Positions 21,556-34,276 of a DNA stretch of 64,000 nucleotides are shown here, piece by piece. Location of the stretch: positions 101,036,957 to 101,100,956 of the forward strand of contig NC_082689.1 of NCBI RefSeq assembly GCF_949987515.2. Direction: 5' to 3'. Under the pieces are notes generated by a model. That model had not been told where the DNA came from and searched no databases. It worked only from the letters and a program-made list of their open reading frames with translations. A program made the position numbers and the translations under genes. This DNA comes from Delphinus delphis (Eukaryota > Chordata > Mammalia > Artiodactyla > Delphinidae). Position 1 is the stretch's first letter. The number at the start of each line of letters is the position of its first letter.

Positions 21556-24500
21556 TAGATTCCATATATATGTGTTAGCATATGGTATTTGTTTTTCTCT
21601 CTCTGACTTACTTCAGTCTGTATGACAGACTCTAGGTCCATTCACCTCACTACAAACGACTCAATTTTGTTTCTTTATATGTCTGAGTAATATTCCATTG
21701 TATATATGTGCCACATCTTCTTTATCCATTCATCTGTAGATGGACAGATGCTTCCATGTCCTGGCTATCGTAAATAGTGCTGCAGTGAACACTGGGGTAC
21801 ATGAGTCTTTTTTTTTTTTTTTTTGCGGTACGCGGGCCTCTCACTGCTGTGGCCTCTCCCGTTGCAGAGCACAGGCTCCGGACGTGCAGGCTCAGCGACC
21901 ATGGCTCACAGGCCCAGCCGCTCCGCGACACGTGGGATCCTCCCGGACTGGAGCACGAACCCGTATCCCCTGCATCGGCAGGCGGACTCTCAACCACTGC
22001 GCCACCAGGGAAGCCCCCATGAACCTTTTTGAATTACGGTTTTCTCAGGGTATATGCCCAGTAGTGTGTTTGCTGGGTCCTATGGTAGTTCTATTTTTAG
22101 TTTTTTAAGGAACCTCCGTACTGTTCTCCATAGTGGCTCTATCCATTTACATTCCCACCAGCAGTGCAAGAGGGTTCCCTTTTCTCCACACCCTCTCCAG
22201 CATTTATTGTTTGTAGTTTTTTTGATGATGGCCATTCTGACCATTGTGAGGTGATACCTCATTGTACTTTTGATTTGCATTTCTCTAATGATTAGTGATA
22301 TTGAGTATCTTTTCATGTGTTTGTTGGCAATCTGTATTTCTCCTTGGAAGAAATGTCTGTCTAGGTCTTCTGCCCATTTTTGGATTGGGTTGCTTCCTTT
22401 TTTGATATTGAGCTGCATGAGCTGCTTGTATATTTTGGAGATTAATCCTTTGTCAGTTGCTTCATTTACAAATATTTTCTCCCATTCTGAGGGTTGTCTT
22501 TTCATCTTGTTTATGGTTTCCTTTGCTGTGGAAAAGCTTTTAAATTTCATTAGTTCCATTTGTTTATTTTTGTTTCCATTTCTCTAAGAGGGGTCAAAAA
22601 GGATCTTGCTGTAATTTATGTCATCGAGTGTTGTGCTTATGTTTTCCTCTAAGAGTTTTATAGTGTCTGGCTTTACATTGAGGTCCTTAATCCATTTTTA
22701 GTTTATTTTTGTGTATGGTGTTAGGCAGTGTTCTAATTTCATTCTTTTACATGTAGCTGTCCCATTTTCCCAGCACCACTTACTGAAGAGGCTGTCATTT
22801 CTCCATTGTATATTCTTGCCTCCTTTAGCAAAAATAAGGTGACCATATGTGTGTGGGTTTATCTCTGGGCTTTCTATCCTGTTCCATTGATCTATATTTC
22901 TGTTTTTGTACCAGTACCATAGTGTCTTGATTACTGTAGCTTTGTAGTAGTCTGAAATCAGGGAGTCTGATGCCTCCAGCACCATTTTTCTTTCTCAAGA
23001 TTGCTTTGTCTATTTGGGGTTGTTTGTGTTTCCATACAAATTGTGAAATTTTTTGTTCTAGTTCTGTGAAAAATGCCATTGAAAGTTTGATAGGGATTGC
23101 ATTGAATCTGTAGATTGCTTTGGACAGTATAATCATTTTCAGAATGTTGTTTCTTCCAGTCCAAGAACACAGTATATCTCTCCATCTGTCTGTGTTGTTT
23201 TTAATTTTTTTCATCAGTGTCTTACAGTTTTCTGCATACAGGTCTTTTGTCTCCTTAGGTAGGTTTATTCCTAGGTATTTTATTCTTTTTGTTGCAATGG
23301 TAAATGGGAGTGGTTCCTTAATTTCTCTTTCAGATTCTTCATCATTAGTGTATAAGAATGTAAGGGATTTCTGTGCGTTAATTTTGTATCCTGCTACTTT
23401 ACCAAATTCATTGATTAGCTCTAGTAGATTTCTGGTAGCATCTTTAGGATTCTCTATGTGTAGTATCATGTCATCTTCACACAGTGACAGCTTTACTTCT
23501 TTTTCCAATTTGGATTCCTTTTTCTTCTCTGATTGCTGTGGTTAAACTTCCAAAACTATGCGGAATAATAGTGGTGAGAGCAGCAACCTTGTCTTGTTCT
23601 TGATCTTAGTGGAAATTGTTTCAGTTTTTCACCATTGAGAACGATGTTGGCTGTGGGTTTGTCATATATGGCCTTTATTATGTTGAGATAAGTTCTCTCT
23701 ATGCCTTTCTGGAGGGTTATTATCATAAATGGGTGTTGAATTTTGTCAAAAGCTTTTTCTGCATCTATTGGGATGATCACATGGTGTTTATGCTTCAGTT
23801 TTTTAATAAGATTTATCACATTGACTGATTTGCATATTTTGAAGAATCCTTGCATTTCTGGGATAAACCCCACTTGATAATGGTGTATGATCCTTTTAAT
23901 GTGCTGTTGGATTCTGTTTGCTAGTATTTAGTTGAGGATTTTTTCATCTATGTTCATCAGAGATGATGGCCTGTATTTTTCTTTTTTTGTGACATCTTTG
24001 TCTGCTTTTGGTATCAGGGTGATGGTGGCCTTGTAGAATGAGTTTAGGAGTGTTCCTCCCTCTGCTATATTTTGGAAGAGTTTGAGAAGGATAGATGTTA
24101 GCTCTTCTCTAAATGTTTGTTAGAATTCACCTGTGAAGCCATCTGGTCCTGGGTTTTTGTTTTTTGGAAGATTTTTAATCACAGTTTCAATTTCAGTGCT
24201 TGTGATTGGTCTGTTTATTTTTCTATTTCTTCCTGGTTCAGTCTCAGAAGGTTGTGCTTTTCTAAGAATTTGTCCATTTCTTCCAGGTTGTCTATTTTAT
24301 TGGCATACATGTTGTTTGTAGTAATCTCTCATGCTCCTTGTATTTCTGCAGTGTCAGTTGTTACTTCACCTTTTTCATTTCTAATTCGGTTGATTTGAGT
24401 CTTCTCCCTTTTATTCTTGAGGAGTCTTGCTGGTGGTTTATCAATTTTCTTTATCTTCTCAAAGGACCAGCTTTTAGTTTTATTGACTTTGCTATTCTTT

Positions 24501-25549
24501 CCTTCATTTATTTTCATTTACTTCTGCTCTGATCTTTATGATTTCTTTCCTTCTGCTAACTTTGGGTTCTTTTTGTTCTTCTTTCTCTAACTGCTTTAGG
24601 TGTAAGGTTAGATTGTTTATTTGAGATTTTTCTTTTTTCTTGAGGTAGGATGGTATTGCTATAAACTTCCATCTTAGAACGGCTTTTGCTGCATCCCATA
24701 GCTTTTGGGTTGTCATGTTTTCATTGTCATTTGTTTCTAGGTATTTTTTGATTTCCTCTTTGATTTCTTTAGGGATCTCTTGGTTTTTTAGTAGTGTATT
24801 GTTTAGCCTCCTTGTGTTTGTATTTTTTACAGTTTTTTCTCCCTTAATCGATATGTAGTCTCAAAGCGTTGTTGGAAAAGATACTTGATACAATTTCAAT
24901 TTTATTAAATTTACCAAGGCTTGATTTGTGACCCGAGATATGATCTATCCTGGAGAATGTTCCATGAGCACTTGGGAAAAAAGTGTATTCTGTTGTTTGG
25001 GATGGAATGTCTTATAAATATCAATTAAGTCCATCTTGCTTAATGTGTCATTTAAAGCTTGTGTTTCCTTATTTATTTTCATTTTGGATGATCTGTCCAT
25101 TGGTGAAAGTAGGATGTTAAAGTCCCCTATTACGATTGTGTTACTGTCAATTTCACCTTTTATAGCTGTTAGCATTTGCCTTATGTATTGAGGTGCTCCT
25201 ATGTTGTGTGCATAAATATTTACAACTGATATATCTTCTTGGATTGATCCCTTGATGATTATGTAGTGTCATTCTTTGCCTCTGTAAATGTCTTTATTTT
25301 AAAGTCTATTTTGTCTCATATGAGAATTGCTACTCCAGCTTTGTCTTGACTTCCATTTGCATGGAATATCTTTTTCAATCCCCTCCCTTTCCATCTGTAT
25401 GTGTTTCTAGGTCTGAAGTGGGTCTCTTGTAGACAGCATATATACAGGTCTCGTTTTTGTATCCATTCAGCCAGTCTATGTCTTTTGGTTGGAGCATTTA
25501 ATCCATTTACATTTAAGGTAATTATCGTTACATATGATCCTATTACCAT
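21556..25549 (-). pseudogene. L1 ORF2 pseudogene (endonuclease-reverse transcriptase)
   Basis: ORF2p nicks target DNA and reverse-transcribes L1 RNA. The start at 25549 opens a frame with 'TLNVNGLNAPTKRHRLAEW' of the apurinic-type endonuclease domain, and 'GDFN' follows near 25120. The reverse transcriptase domain lies at about 23870-23290, with '[15 protein letters not shown]'. The catalytic F/YADD box is altered to 'LCEDDMI' near 23480, although both aspartates remain. The thumb/C-terminal region follows at 23500-22080. The remaining C-terminal codons lie beyond the SINE insertion and end at a TAA near 21556. At least several frame changes and stops separate these blocks. Expected length is about 1270 residues. 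The antisense ORFs here are shadows. Confidence 0.92.
21808..22016 (-). mobile_element. CHR SINE inserted in L1 ORF2
   Basis: Reverse orientation: poly-T, then 'gcggtacgcgggcctctcac', ending 'ccaccagggaagccc'. The flanking 'catgag'/'catgaa' is a short possible target duplication. It splits the C-terminal part of the L1 ORF2 remnant and so is younger than that L1. Confidence 0.95.
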
Positions 25550-25606
25550 TTTCTTAATTGTTTGGGGTTTGTTTTGTAGGTCTTTTCCTTCTCTTGTGTT
25601 TCCTGC

Positions 25607-26498
25607 CTAGAGAAGTTTCTTTAGCCTTTGTTGTAAAGCTGGTTTGGTGGTGCTGAATTCCCTTAACCTTTGCTTGTCTGTAAAGTTTTTAATTTCTCCA
25701 TCACATGTGAATGAGATCCTTGTTGGGTAGAGTAATCTTAGCTGTAGATCTTTCCCTTTCAACACTTTAAATATTTCCTGCCACTCCCTTCTGGCTTGCA
25801 GAGTTTCTGCTGAAAGATCAGCTGTTAACCTTATGGGGTTTCCCTTGTATGTTATTTGTTGCTTTTCCTTTGCTGCTTTTAATATTTTCTTTTGTATTTA
25901 ATTTTTGAAAGTTTGATTAATTTGTGTCTTGGCGTGTTTCTCCTTGGATTTATCCTGTATGGGACTCTCTGCGCTTCCTGGACTTGACTGACTATTTCCT
26001 TTCCATGTTAGGGAAGTTTTCCAGTATATTCTCTTCAAATATTTTCTCAGACCCTTTCTTTTTCTCTTCTTCTTCTGGGACCCCTATAATTTGAATGTTG
26101 GTGTGTTTAATGTTGTCCCAGAAGTCTCTGAGACTGTCCTCAATTCTTTTCATTCTTTTTTCTTTATTCTTCTCTGCAGTAGTTATTTCCACTATTTTAT
26201 CCTACAGGTCACTTATCTGTTCTTCTTCCTCAGTTATTCTGCTATTGATTCCTTCTAGTGAATTTTTAGTTTCATTTATTGTTTTCTTCATAATTGTTTG
26301 TTTGCTCTTTAGTTCTTCTAGGTCCTTGTAAAACGTTTCTTGTATTTTCTCCATTCTATTTCCAAGATTTTGGATCATCTTTACTATCATTACTCTGAAT
26401 TCTTTTTCAGGTAGACTGCCTATTTCCTCTTCATTTGTTTGGTCTGGTGGGTTTTTACCTTCCTCCTTCATCTGCTGCATATTTCTTTGTCTTCTCAT
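25607..26498 (-). pseudogene. L1 ORF1 pseudogene (RNA-binding chaperone)
   Basis: ORF1p trimerises through a coiled coil and coats L1 RNA. The frame from 26498 contains a charged, heptad-like stretch with 'NRMEKIQETFYKDLEELKSK', consistent with the coiled coil. An in-frame stop at 26202 is followed in the same frame by 'TNIQIIGVPEEEEKKKG', the conserved start of the RRM region. A second stop occurs near 25992. The remaining RRM/C-terminal coding text continues out of frame to about 25607. Usual length is about 300-340 residues, so the span is right but the reading frame is broken. The true start may differ by a few codons. Confidence 0.85.
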
Positions 26499-28414
26499 TT
26501 TGTTTAACTTACTGTGTTTGGGGTCTCCTTTTCGCAGGCTGCGGGTTTGTATTTCCCATTGTTTTTGGTGTCTGCCCCCAGTGGGTGATGTTGGTTCAGT
26601 GGCTTGTGTAAGCTTCCTGGCGGAGGGGACTGGTGCCTGTGTTCTGGTAGGTGGAGCTGGATGTTATCTTTCTGGTGGGCAGGGCCACATCCAGTGGTGT
26701 GTTTCTGGGTGTCTGTGAACTTAGTTTGATTTTAGGCAGCCTCTTTGTTAATGGGTGGGGTTGTGTTCCTTTCTAGCTAATTGATTGGCATTGGGTGTCC
26801 AGCACTGGAACTTGCTGGCTGTTGACTGGAGTTGGGTCTTATCGTTGAGACAGAGATCTCTGGGAAAGCTCTCATCAATTGATATTACATGGGGCCAGGA
26901 GGTCTCTGGTGGTCCAACATCCTGAACTTGGCTCTCCCACCTCAGAGGCTCAGGCCTGACACCTGGCCAGAGCACTAAGACCTTGTCAGCCCTGTGGCTC
27001 AGAAGAAAAGGGAGACAAAAAGAAATGAAAAAAAAATACTAATAAATAAGAAAAAAAATTAAAATAAAATATTTTAAATAATAATAATAAAAATAGAGAG
27101 CAACCAAAGCAATTATCAAATCCACCAATGATAACAAGTGCTAAAAACTATACGAAGATAAACATAAAAATCAGAAACAAATCAGTCACTGACAGCAAAC
27201 CCCAAATTTACAGTTGCTCGCAAAGTGTACTGCTTCAATTTGGGATGATTCATTGTGTATTCAGGTATTCCACAGATGCAGGTACATCAAGTTGATTGTA
27301 GGGATTTAATCTGCCTCTCCTGAGGCTGCAGAGAGAAATTTCCCTTTCTCTTCTTTGTTCACACAGCTCCTGGGGTTCGGCTTTTGTTTTGGCCTCACCT
27401 CTGCATGTAGGTTGCCCTCAGGCATCTGGTCCTGCCAATACAGGACGGGGTTAAAGCAGCAGCTGATCACTCATGCTGGGGGGAGGGAGAGGTACCATAG
27501 TTATAACTGGAATGCAGGGCGAGCTTGTGGCAGCTGAGGCCTTCGTGAGGTTGCAATAGCCTGAGGTGCACTGTGCGTTCTCCCGGGGAACTTGTCCCTG
27601 GATCACGGGACCCTAGCAGTGGCGTGTTGCACAGGCTCCTGGGGCGTGTGGATAGTGACCTGTGCTTGCACACAGGATTCTTGGTGGCTGCAGCAGCAGC
27701 GTTAGTGTTTCATGCCCGTCTCTGGTGTCCGTGCTGATAGCTGCGGCTCGTGCCTGTCTCTAGAGCTCGTTTAGGTGGTGCTGTGAATCCCCTCTCGTTG
27801 CGCACCCTGAAACAATTGTCTCTTGCCTCTTAGGCAGGTCCAGACTTTTTCCTGGACTCCCTCCTGGCTAGCTGTGGTGCACTAGCCCCCTTCAGGCTGT
27901 GTTCACGCAGCCAACCCCAGTCCTCTCCCTGGGATCTGTCCTCCGAAGCCTGAGCCTCAGCTCCCAGCCCCTGCCCATCCCGGCAGGTGAGCAGACAAGC
28001 TTCTCAGTCTGGTGAGTGCTGGTCAGCACTGATCCTCTGTGCAGGAATCTCTCTGCTTTGCCCTCTGCACCCCTGTTGCTGCGCTCTCCTCCATGGCTCC
28101 GAAGCTTCCGCACCACAACCCCAGTCTCTGCCAGTGAAGGGCCTTCCTAGTGTGTGGAAACTTTTCCTCCTTCATAGCTCCCTCCCAGAGGTACAGGTCC
28201 CATCCCTATTCTTTGTCACGGTTTTTTCTTTTCCTTTTGCCCTACCCAGGTAAGTGGGGATTTTCTTGCCTTTTGGGAGGTCTGAGGTCTTCTGCCAGTG
28301 TTCAGTGGGTGTTCTGTAAGAGTTGTTCCACATGTAGATGTATTTTTGATGTATCTGTGGGGAGGAAGGTGATCTCCACATCTTACTCCCCTGCCATCTT
28401 GAAGGTACTCCTCT
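26499..28414 (-). promoter_or_regulatory. L1 5' UTR with internal promoter region
   Basis: The minus strand starts around 'gaggagtaccttcaagatgg' near 28412, the typical artiodactyl L1 5' end. It continues through GC-richer sequence (about 27350-28200) to ORF1. L1 5' UTRs carry an internal RNA polymerase II promoter. CpGs are still moderately frequent here against the AT-rich surroundings. Low-complexity A-rich sequence lies at about 27025-27110. ORFs in this part have no recognisable domain. Confidence 0.75.
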
Positions 28415-28427
28415 CCCAACACTTTTC

Positions 28428-28984
28428 AATGCAACTGGTAATCAGAACCCTCAATAATAAATAGAAAATTTACAAAATTATCCTATAGAGACTCTTTCTG
28501 TTTTGGCATGCCACTCTAAAGACAAAGTCCAAATTTTGCATTGAAGGAAAATGGAAAACTCATTTTTCACAGTGACAGTTCAAAAGTGGAGACTTTTCAT
28601 AATCGAATGATTTGTAATTAGTTAAATGAATGCCTGGGACTCCATCCTTTCCCAATTCCACAGTCCTTTTTTCAGATAGAAGCACAGCTGTGTGTATTTG
28701 GCCTATTCTTTGTTTCAATTTTTGGAAACAAGATAAAGCACGTATATAAATCTACCTTGTAAAGTCTACAAAGAACTGCAATGCACTTTTTTAGGTAAAG
28801 TTAATGGTTTTAATATGGTCTTGTATTTAGTAAATACTGACAAGCGTAATTAGAACTCTCTTCTCGTGAATGCTAAGAAGGAAGAAGGACATGTTCCAAC
28901 CTGGGAGTGAATTTGCTTTGTCAATTTCATAATTGCTTTTATAACTCCATAATATAAATACTTGATCTCAGAAGAGATATCATA
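28428..28984. other. Unannotated stretch
   Basis: No gene or recognisable repeat. Confidence 0.4.
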
Positions 28985-29190
28985 GTGTAGAGGAAAAAGA
29001 AAGGGAATTCAGCTCACTGCTCTTCGTATCCCAGACAAGTTATTAACTATGTGGTCTTGAGTTAGTTACTTAAAATCTTTGCACCTCAGTTCTCTATGTG
29101 TAAATGGAGACAATGATATTAATTTTCAAATTTATTATATTATTGATATTACATATAGTGTATGAAAGTTCATGAAATATCTATGTAATT
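28985..29190 (+). repeat. MIR SINE
   Basis: 'gtgtagaggaaaaagaaagg', 'ctatgtggtcttgagttagt', 'tcagttctctatgtgtaaat' and 'ggagacaatgatatt' follow the MIR order. Confidence 0.7.
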
Positions 29191-31235
29191 TAGACAATAA
29201 TCTATCTAAGACGACATTTTTAAAAATGGGGACTGTCTGCCTTGTAGATGAATAAAATGGGAAATTTATCAAAATAAGTGGAGAGATGGGCTATATATGC
29301 TATTATTTTCAACTAGAGAAGGGAAGAATTTGCTAATAAATCACTAAATGATTTCCAAAATTCAATGAATAATTTGACATATTTTCCACTACTAAACTTG
29401 AAGGTGTTTCATTCACAAAGTGGGCTAACATTTCCCCATTTCAGTCTGCTGTTTCAGCATGGTGGGGCTGCAGCCCTTGTATTAACTTCAAATGAACAAC
29501 ATCAATAGCAAGCCTACAAAGTGTTACAATTCTACAGGAGCTGGTCTGTTTATTAACAAGACAATCAAATGTTCACACTCTCTAACAGCATCTGCCTTTT
29601 ATTTATTGTGATCTCATGCAGCCACTGGAAACTGAAAAGGATGCAAAGTTGCTCACAGAAACAATTTTTCCTTAAGGGTATCTCTCCCTACTTTTGCAGT
29701 GTTTCAGGAACAGTGTGATATTGATCAGAGTAGATACAGATTTGCCATTACCCTTCCCAATGTGAAATGGATGCAAAAGGCCTGAAGGTCAAAGGGTCAA
29801 TGAGCACTTATTTCTACCTGGAGAGAGGCCATTCAGATGGTTTACTCTGGTATGTCACTAACATTCCATCAATTCAATTCAAGAAAATGAGTAATTACTA
29901 GGTGCCCAGCAACGTGCAATGTACAAGGGATACAAAAATCAGCTATATGCCAGCCTTACTCTTAAGAACAACTCAGTTTAATAGGAAAAATGAGATTGTA
30001 AAAAATTATCTTTATTATGATAGGTGCTTTGTTAGAGAGACAGATCAAGGCAAAGTAGTAGCACAAAGACAGGAGAAATAGTTAACTTGTGGACAGTTTT
30101 TGGGTTCATAACTAAGTGATACATTGCTTCACAGTGAAATTATTAGATCCATTAGTAATCAAACCTATTAGGTAGGGCTTAAGCCTGACTCTCTGTGTGT
30201 TGAATTTTCCTTAGTATAAACCGTATTGCATTGGGACCCAATCTATTTTGAGTCAGAGACAATAAAAAGGTGATAAATAAAAATTGTATCACGAAGTAAG
30301 TAGTTCACAAAATCGACAAATTCAAGAAATGAGCAAGATATTCTCTGCTAATTTTGCCACTAAACTGAAACAAAACCATAGATTTTAATTTAAACAAAAT
30401 GGATACCGTTGTACATGGACACAATTCAAATTTTACTGACCATGTTTGTACTATTAAACTGTCAGCATGATGATAAAATTCTAAGCACATCAAGATTTAA
30501 TTTGGCAAAAGATTCAGGGCTATGGCATATTAATTGCTTTTTGCTAACATGCTAAAGTTGATGGGTATATTTAAATCAATGTCCAGGATGGTTGGTGAGT
30601 TGCTGTCTATGTATATAATTTAGAGTCCTATAGATCTGTCTTTGTTCTCTTTTTTGATACTATATCTTCTTTCATTTGAAGCAAAGCCCTGTTGTATTGG
30701 CAAGAGATATAACTGAACACTTTATATTTTTGATTTTAGTATGATACGGTAATCTCCTGAACCCACAGAACCAGATCTTATTTCTGGGAGCAGCCCTCCT
30801 TCACTTTCTAGCTCTTAAAAAAAATATACAAAAAAGCAAAAACCAAAACAAATAAAAACCCTTCTTATAATAAAGGCAGTTTCTAGGGAGCAATACAATC
30901 CTGGATGTCACAAATGGTAGAATTACATTCATTTGCAGGATTCTGAGACGTTATCCCAGGCCCAATTTTATTTTGATGATGTGTGTTTTTCCCAAAACCC
31001 CATTCGAATATAAACATTTCAACTTCACCCTTTCTTGTATCTTGCTTCTGGTTTGGAGGTATGGATATGATCACATGTCTCTCTGTTATCTCCTGGATCT
31101 CTCTAATTTCTGAGTGTTAATCAGATCTTTTTAACACAGGATATATTTAACATATTTGTATGTTCTCCTAATCTAGTTTTGTTATCTGAGCACCAATTCT
31201 AAGCAACTTATTCAGATTCCAGACTCTTTCTCTTT
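29191..31235. other. Unannotated AT-rich stretch
   Basis: No gene. 'actaggtgcccagcaacgtg' and 'cagatcaaggcaaagtagta' at about 29885-30090 resemble the unnamed ancient mammalian repeat seen elsewhere in the window. Confidence 0.35.
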
Positions 31236-31975
31236 CATTTTTTAAAAATTTAATGCACAGAATTTATTCCCCTAACATCCATCACCTTATGTGATACAAA
31301 AAAAAAGTTTTTATTTTACCTTCACAATGAGAACTCTCAGAATTTACTCTTAACAACTTTCATATAAGTTATACAGCACTGGTAACTATAGTCAGCATGT
31401 TGTACATTACATTTAGTACTTACTTATAACAAAGTTTGTACACTTTGACCACCTTAATCCAATTCCCCCTCCACCTACCTCCCACCTCCGGTAACCACAG
31501 AACTGATCTTTTTTTCTATGAGTCTGGTTTTATGTTTTTTGTTTCTTTTTTGATTTCATGTATAAATTAGATCATATAGTATTTGTCTTTCTCTGACTGA
31601 TTTATTTCACTTAACATAATACCCTCAAGATCCATCCAAGTTGTTACAAATAACAGGATTCCCTTATTTTTTATGGTTGAATGCTATTTCATTACAAATT
31701 ATATTATATATATATTATATGTATATTACATATATATATTCTTTATCCATGTATTTGTTGATTTGTTGATGAACACTTAGGTTGTTTCCGTGTCTTGGCT
31801 AATGTATAAACAAATAAACATAAGGGTGCAGATATATCTTCCATGCAGTGTTTTTTTCCCTTGGGATATATTCCCAGAAGTGGAATTGGTGGATCGTATG
31901 GTGTCTCTATTTTTAATTTTTTGAGGAGCCTCCAGACTGTTTTCCATGGTGGCTATATCATTTCTTCTCTCATTT
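31236..31975 (-). repeat. L1 3' fragment (ORF2 end plus 3' UTR), older subfamily
   Basis: In reverse orientation it has L1 3' UTR ('tatagtcagcatgttgtaca', 'cccacctccggtaaccacag'). The end of ORF2 follows ('tctgactgatttatttcact', 'agaagtggaattggtggatc', 'agactgttttccatggtggc'). A TA-rich patch lies at 31695-31740. It is 5' truncated. Confidence 0.85.
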
Positions 31976-33254
31976 TACCTGGATTTTGGATCATTGACTT
32001 CAGTTTCAAATTTGGGATTAATGTAAAGAGTACCATTAGCCCTGTTAAACCAGATGTATTTTGTTCTCTTAATTCCTGAAGTTATTTCCAGTGAGCTTGT
32101 TACATCTGGGGACACCTGATCAGAAGAGAATAAATGAATAACCACAATGGAAAGAGGAAAATGCTTTCACTTATTTCTTTGTCTTGCTTACCAGGAGATG
32201 ATACTGTGCCTTAAGGCTCTGTGCTAGACATGAACAAAAAAATAACCATTATAAGTATTATTCAATACTAAAATTCAAGCAAAGATTATATAACTCTAGA
32301 ATAAATGAAAATAAATTCAGGAAATTTCTACATTTAAAAAATCTTAGAAGCTACAGCCTAATTATTTCTCAAGGGTGGGAGCATTTCACATCTGCTTTAG
32401 TGAAAGACTTCAGAGTTTCTATAGGTAAATAGTCAGGAAAATTCCTGTACAATTTGCTGTATTAAAATGCAAATGTATTTTCTTTCATTCTGTTTAATAT
32501 CCCCTGATCCATAACCTAAGTTTATGACAGAATATACAGACATATATTTTCCTGGATTTGGTTTAAAATTTGTGGATGCCTAATACATGCTCAGAGCTTT
32601 TATGTATTGTAAAAAATGTAATTCTTGGGTTCTGAAGGAAATCGGGAAATTTATTTAAAAACATGAAACAATTACCAATTATATTTATTGATTCTTATTT
32701 TACATAAGTATACACATGTGTTTCTCTGTGGTTAAATGTTTCTGCCTGTGTTACACAATGTGGTAGAAGCAGGTCCTGCCCAACAAATATTCCATGTCTT
32801 GCCTCCATTTCCATGCAGTCAGCTGGGGTTCTGTGGCCAATACTGATCCTTGGACTATGAGTCAGTGTGCCCTTTAGCCTTGCTTTCCCTGTCCTGCTCA
32901 TCCTGGGGACAAATGTTCAGATGGAGTAATTAAAAGATGAAGAATGGTCATGTGGCCTGCATTAGATGTTACATAATGGCAAGTAAACCTTTATTGTGTT
33001 TAGTCACTCAGACTTCGAGGTTTCACTCTTATAGCAAACAGAATTAATTTTCTCAACTAATACTACACTTATATAATATTTAGGTCATTTAATATGTGGA
33101 CTTCTCTAAACAATTGCTCTGTATATGATGGGGAAAGAATACCATAAGGGTCCTCACCTATTATTTCAGAGCTGAGCTGGATTTTAATTTGTTTCCTATT
33201 TCTACACAGCTCTTAGATCTGGAGCCAAATTATAGATCATCTTGTAAAATAGGA
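31976..33254. other. Unannotated stretch
   Basis: No gene. A 68-codon minus ORF at 32695-32901 has no recognisable domain. Confidence 0.4.
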
Positions 33255-33360
33255 AAAAGCATCTGACTTCCAAGATTACTATGAAGAAAAAAAAATGTTA
33301 TAATGCAGGTAAAATATATAGTACAGAGTTTGGCACATATTAGATGTTAAATAAATAGAG
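33255..33360 (+). repeat. MIR-like 3' fragment
   Basis: 'gtacagagtttggcacatat' followed by 'tagatgttaaataaatag' matches the MIR/L2 3' end. Confidence 0.5.
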
Positions 33361-33629
33361 CACTAGACGTTGGGTTAATTTCCATTTCGTTTTCAATTAG
33401 CCATAATCTCAACATTTTCTAAGTGAGGAAAAAATCACCAATTTTTTATACTTTTACTTATATTTGGCATATTCATTTAGAGTTTTCGTGAAAGTCTGAA
33501 GTATAAGAAAAGCCCTTTGATAGTGTTAGTGATGACGAGGAAGACACCAAGGTAAATTTACACAGTATTTTCAGGATAAAGTATCACATTGTTACATCAG
33601 AGATAGAAGTGGGAGGCAAGTTATCAGTC

Positions 33630-33816
33630 TTTTTTTTTTTTTACATCTTTATTGGAGTATAATTGCTTTACAATGGTGTGTTAGTTTCTGCTTTATAACA
33701 AAGTGAATCAGTTATACATATACATATGTTCCCATATCTCTTCCCTCTTGCATCTCCCTCCCTCCCACCCTCCCTATCCCACCCCTCTAGGTGGTCACAA
33801 AGCACTGAGCTGATGT
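33630..33816 (-). repeat. L1 3' end fragment
   Basis: Poly-T followed by 'catctttattggagtataat', 'gtgttagtttctgctttata' and 'acccctctaggtggtcacaa', the L1 3' UTR in reverse. It closely resembles the 3' end of the full-length L1 in this window and is a short 5'-truncated insertion. Confidence 0.9.
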
Positions 33817-33839
33817 AATTAGACCACACTCAGCTGGGT

Positions 33840-34204
33840 CACTGTGAGTTGGAATGTGTGATACATTTTTATTATTGTTTCCATTTTTCATTGCCTTCCC
33901 TTTAAAAGGATAAACACTCCTGCCCCATTGCCATCAGTCTAGGCCATGCGAATTGCTCACAGACTTAAACGTGAGTAGATATGAAGTATGCTACTTCTGC
34001 ACAGAAGCTTTAAGAGCCAGGTGTGGTTCCTATACTTCCTTTTCCCTTCTGTGTAAGAAGAGCTATGCTCTAGTTAGGAATGTTACTACAGCCTGGAACA
34101 GAGTCATAGATAATCTGCAATTTACATTTATCATGAGTGAGAAATAAGTCTTTGTTGTGGTAAGCCTTGAGAATTTTGGAGTTGTGTGTTATTGTGGCAT
34201 AATC
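33840..34204 (+). repeat. LTR-like or MER-type interspersed repeat (family not named)
   Basis: 'gctttaagagccaggtgtgg', 'gtgagaaataagtctttgtt' and 'tggagttgtgtgttattgtg' match a common mammalian repeat whose consensus ends 'cactgagattttggg...gcataacc'. The mariner element is inserted at its 3' end. Confidence 0.5.
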
Positions 34205-34276
34205 TACTGGGTTGGCTTAAAAACGCCTTTGGTTTTTAAGTAAAAATAAGACACATTTTTCATTTTCACCAAGAAT

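Larger units (their letters stand above)
21169..28427 (-). mobile_element. Full-length L1 retrotransposon with target duplications, disabled
   Basis: The element runs from a 5' UTR at about 28414 to a 3' tail (A-rich with 'aaag' repeats) at about 21182. Imperfect 13-bp target duplications flank it: 'cccaacaatattc' (21169-21181) and 'cccaacacttttc' (28415-28427). A full 5' UTR is followed by ORF1, a short intergenic gap, ORF2 and a 3' UTR. A CHR SINE (21808-22016) sits inside the 3' part of ORF2. Without it the element is about 7 kb, as expected for an intact-length artiodactyl-type L1. ORF1 and ORF2 both carry stops and frameshifts, so it cannot move on its own. Confidence 0.93.

Noticed and set aside
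21740..22108. 122-codon plus ORF
   Set aside because: Antisense SINE plus L1 sequence. The same SINE-derived peptide recurs in every reverse CHR copy.
22270..23545. Hydrophobic plus-strand ORFs resembling membrane proteins
   Set aside because: They are the antisense of L1 ORF2, whose A-rich coding strand gives F/L/S/I-rich shadows.
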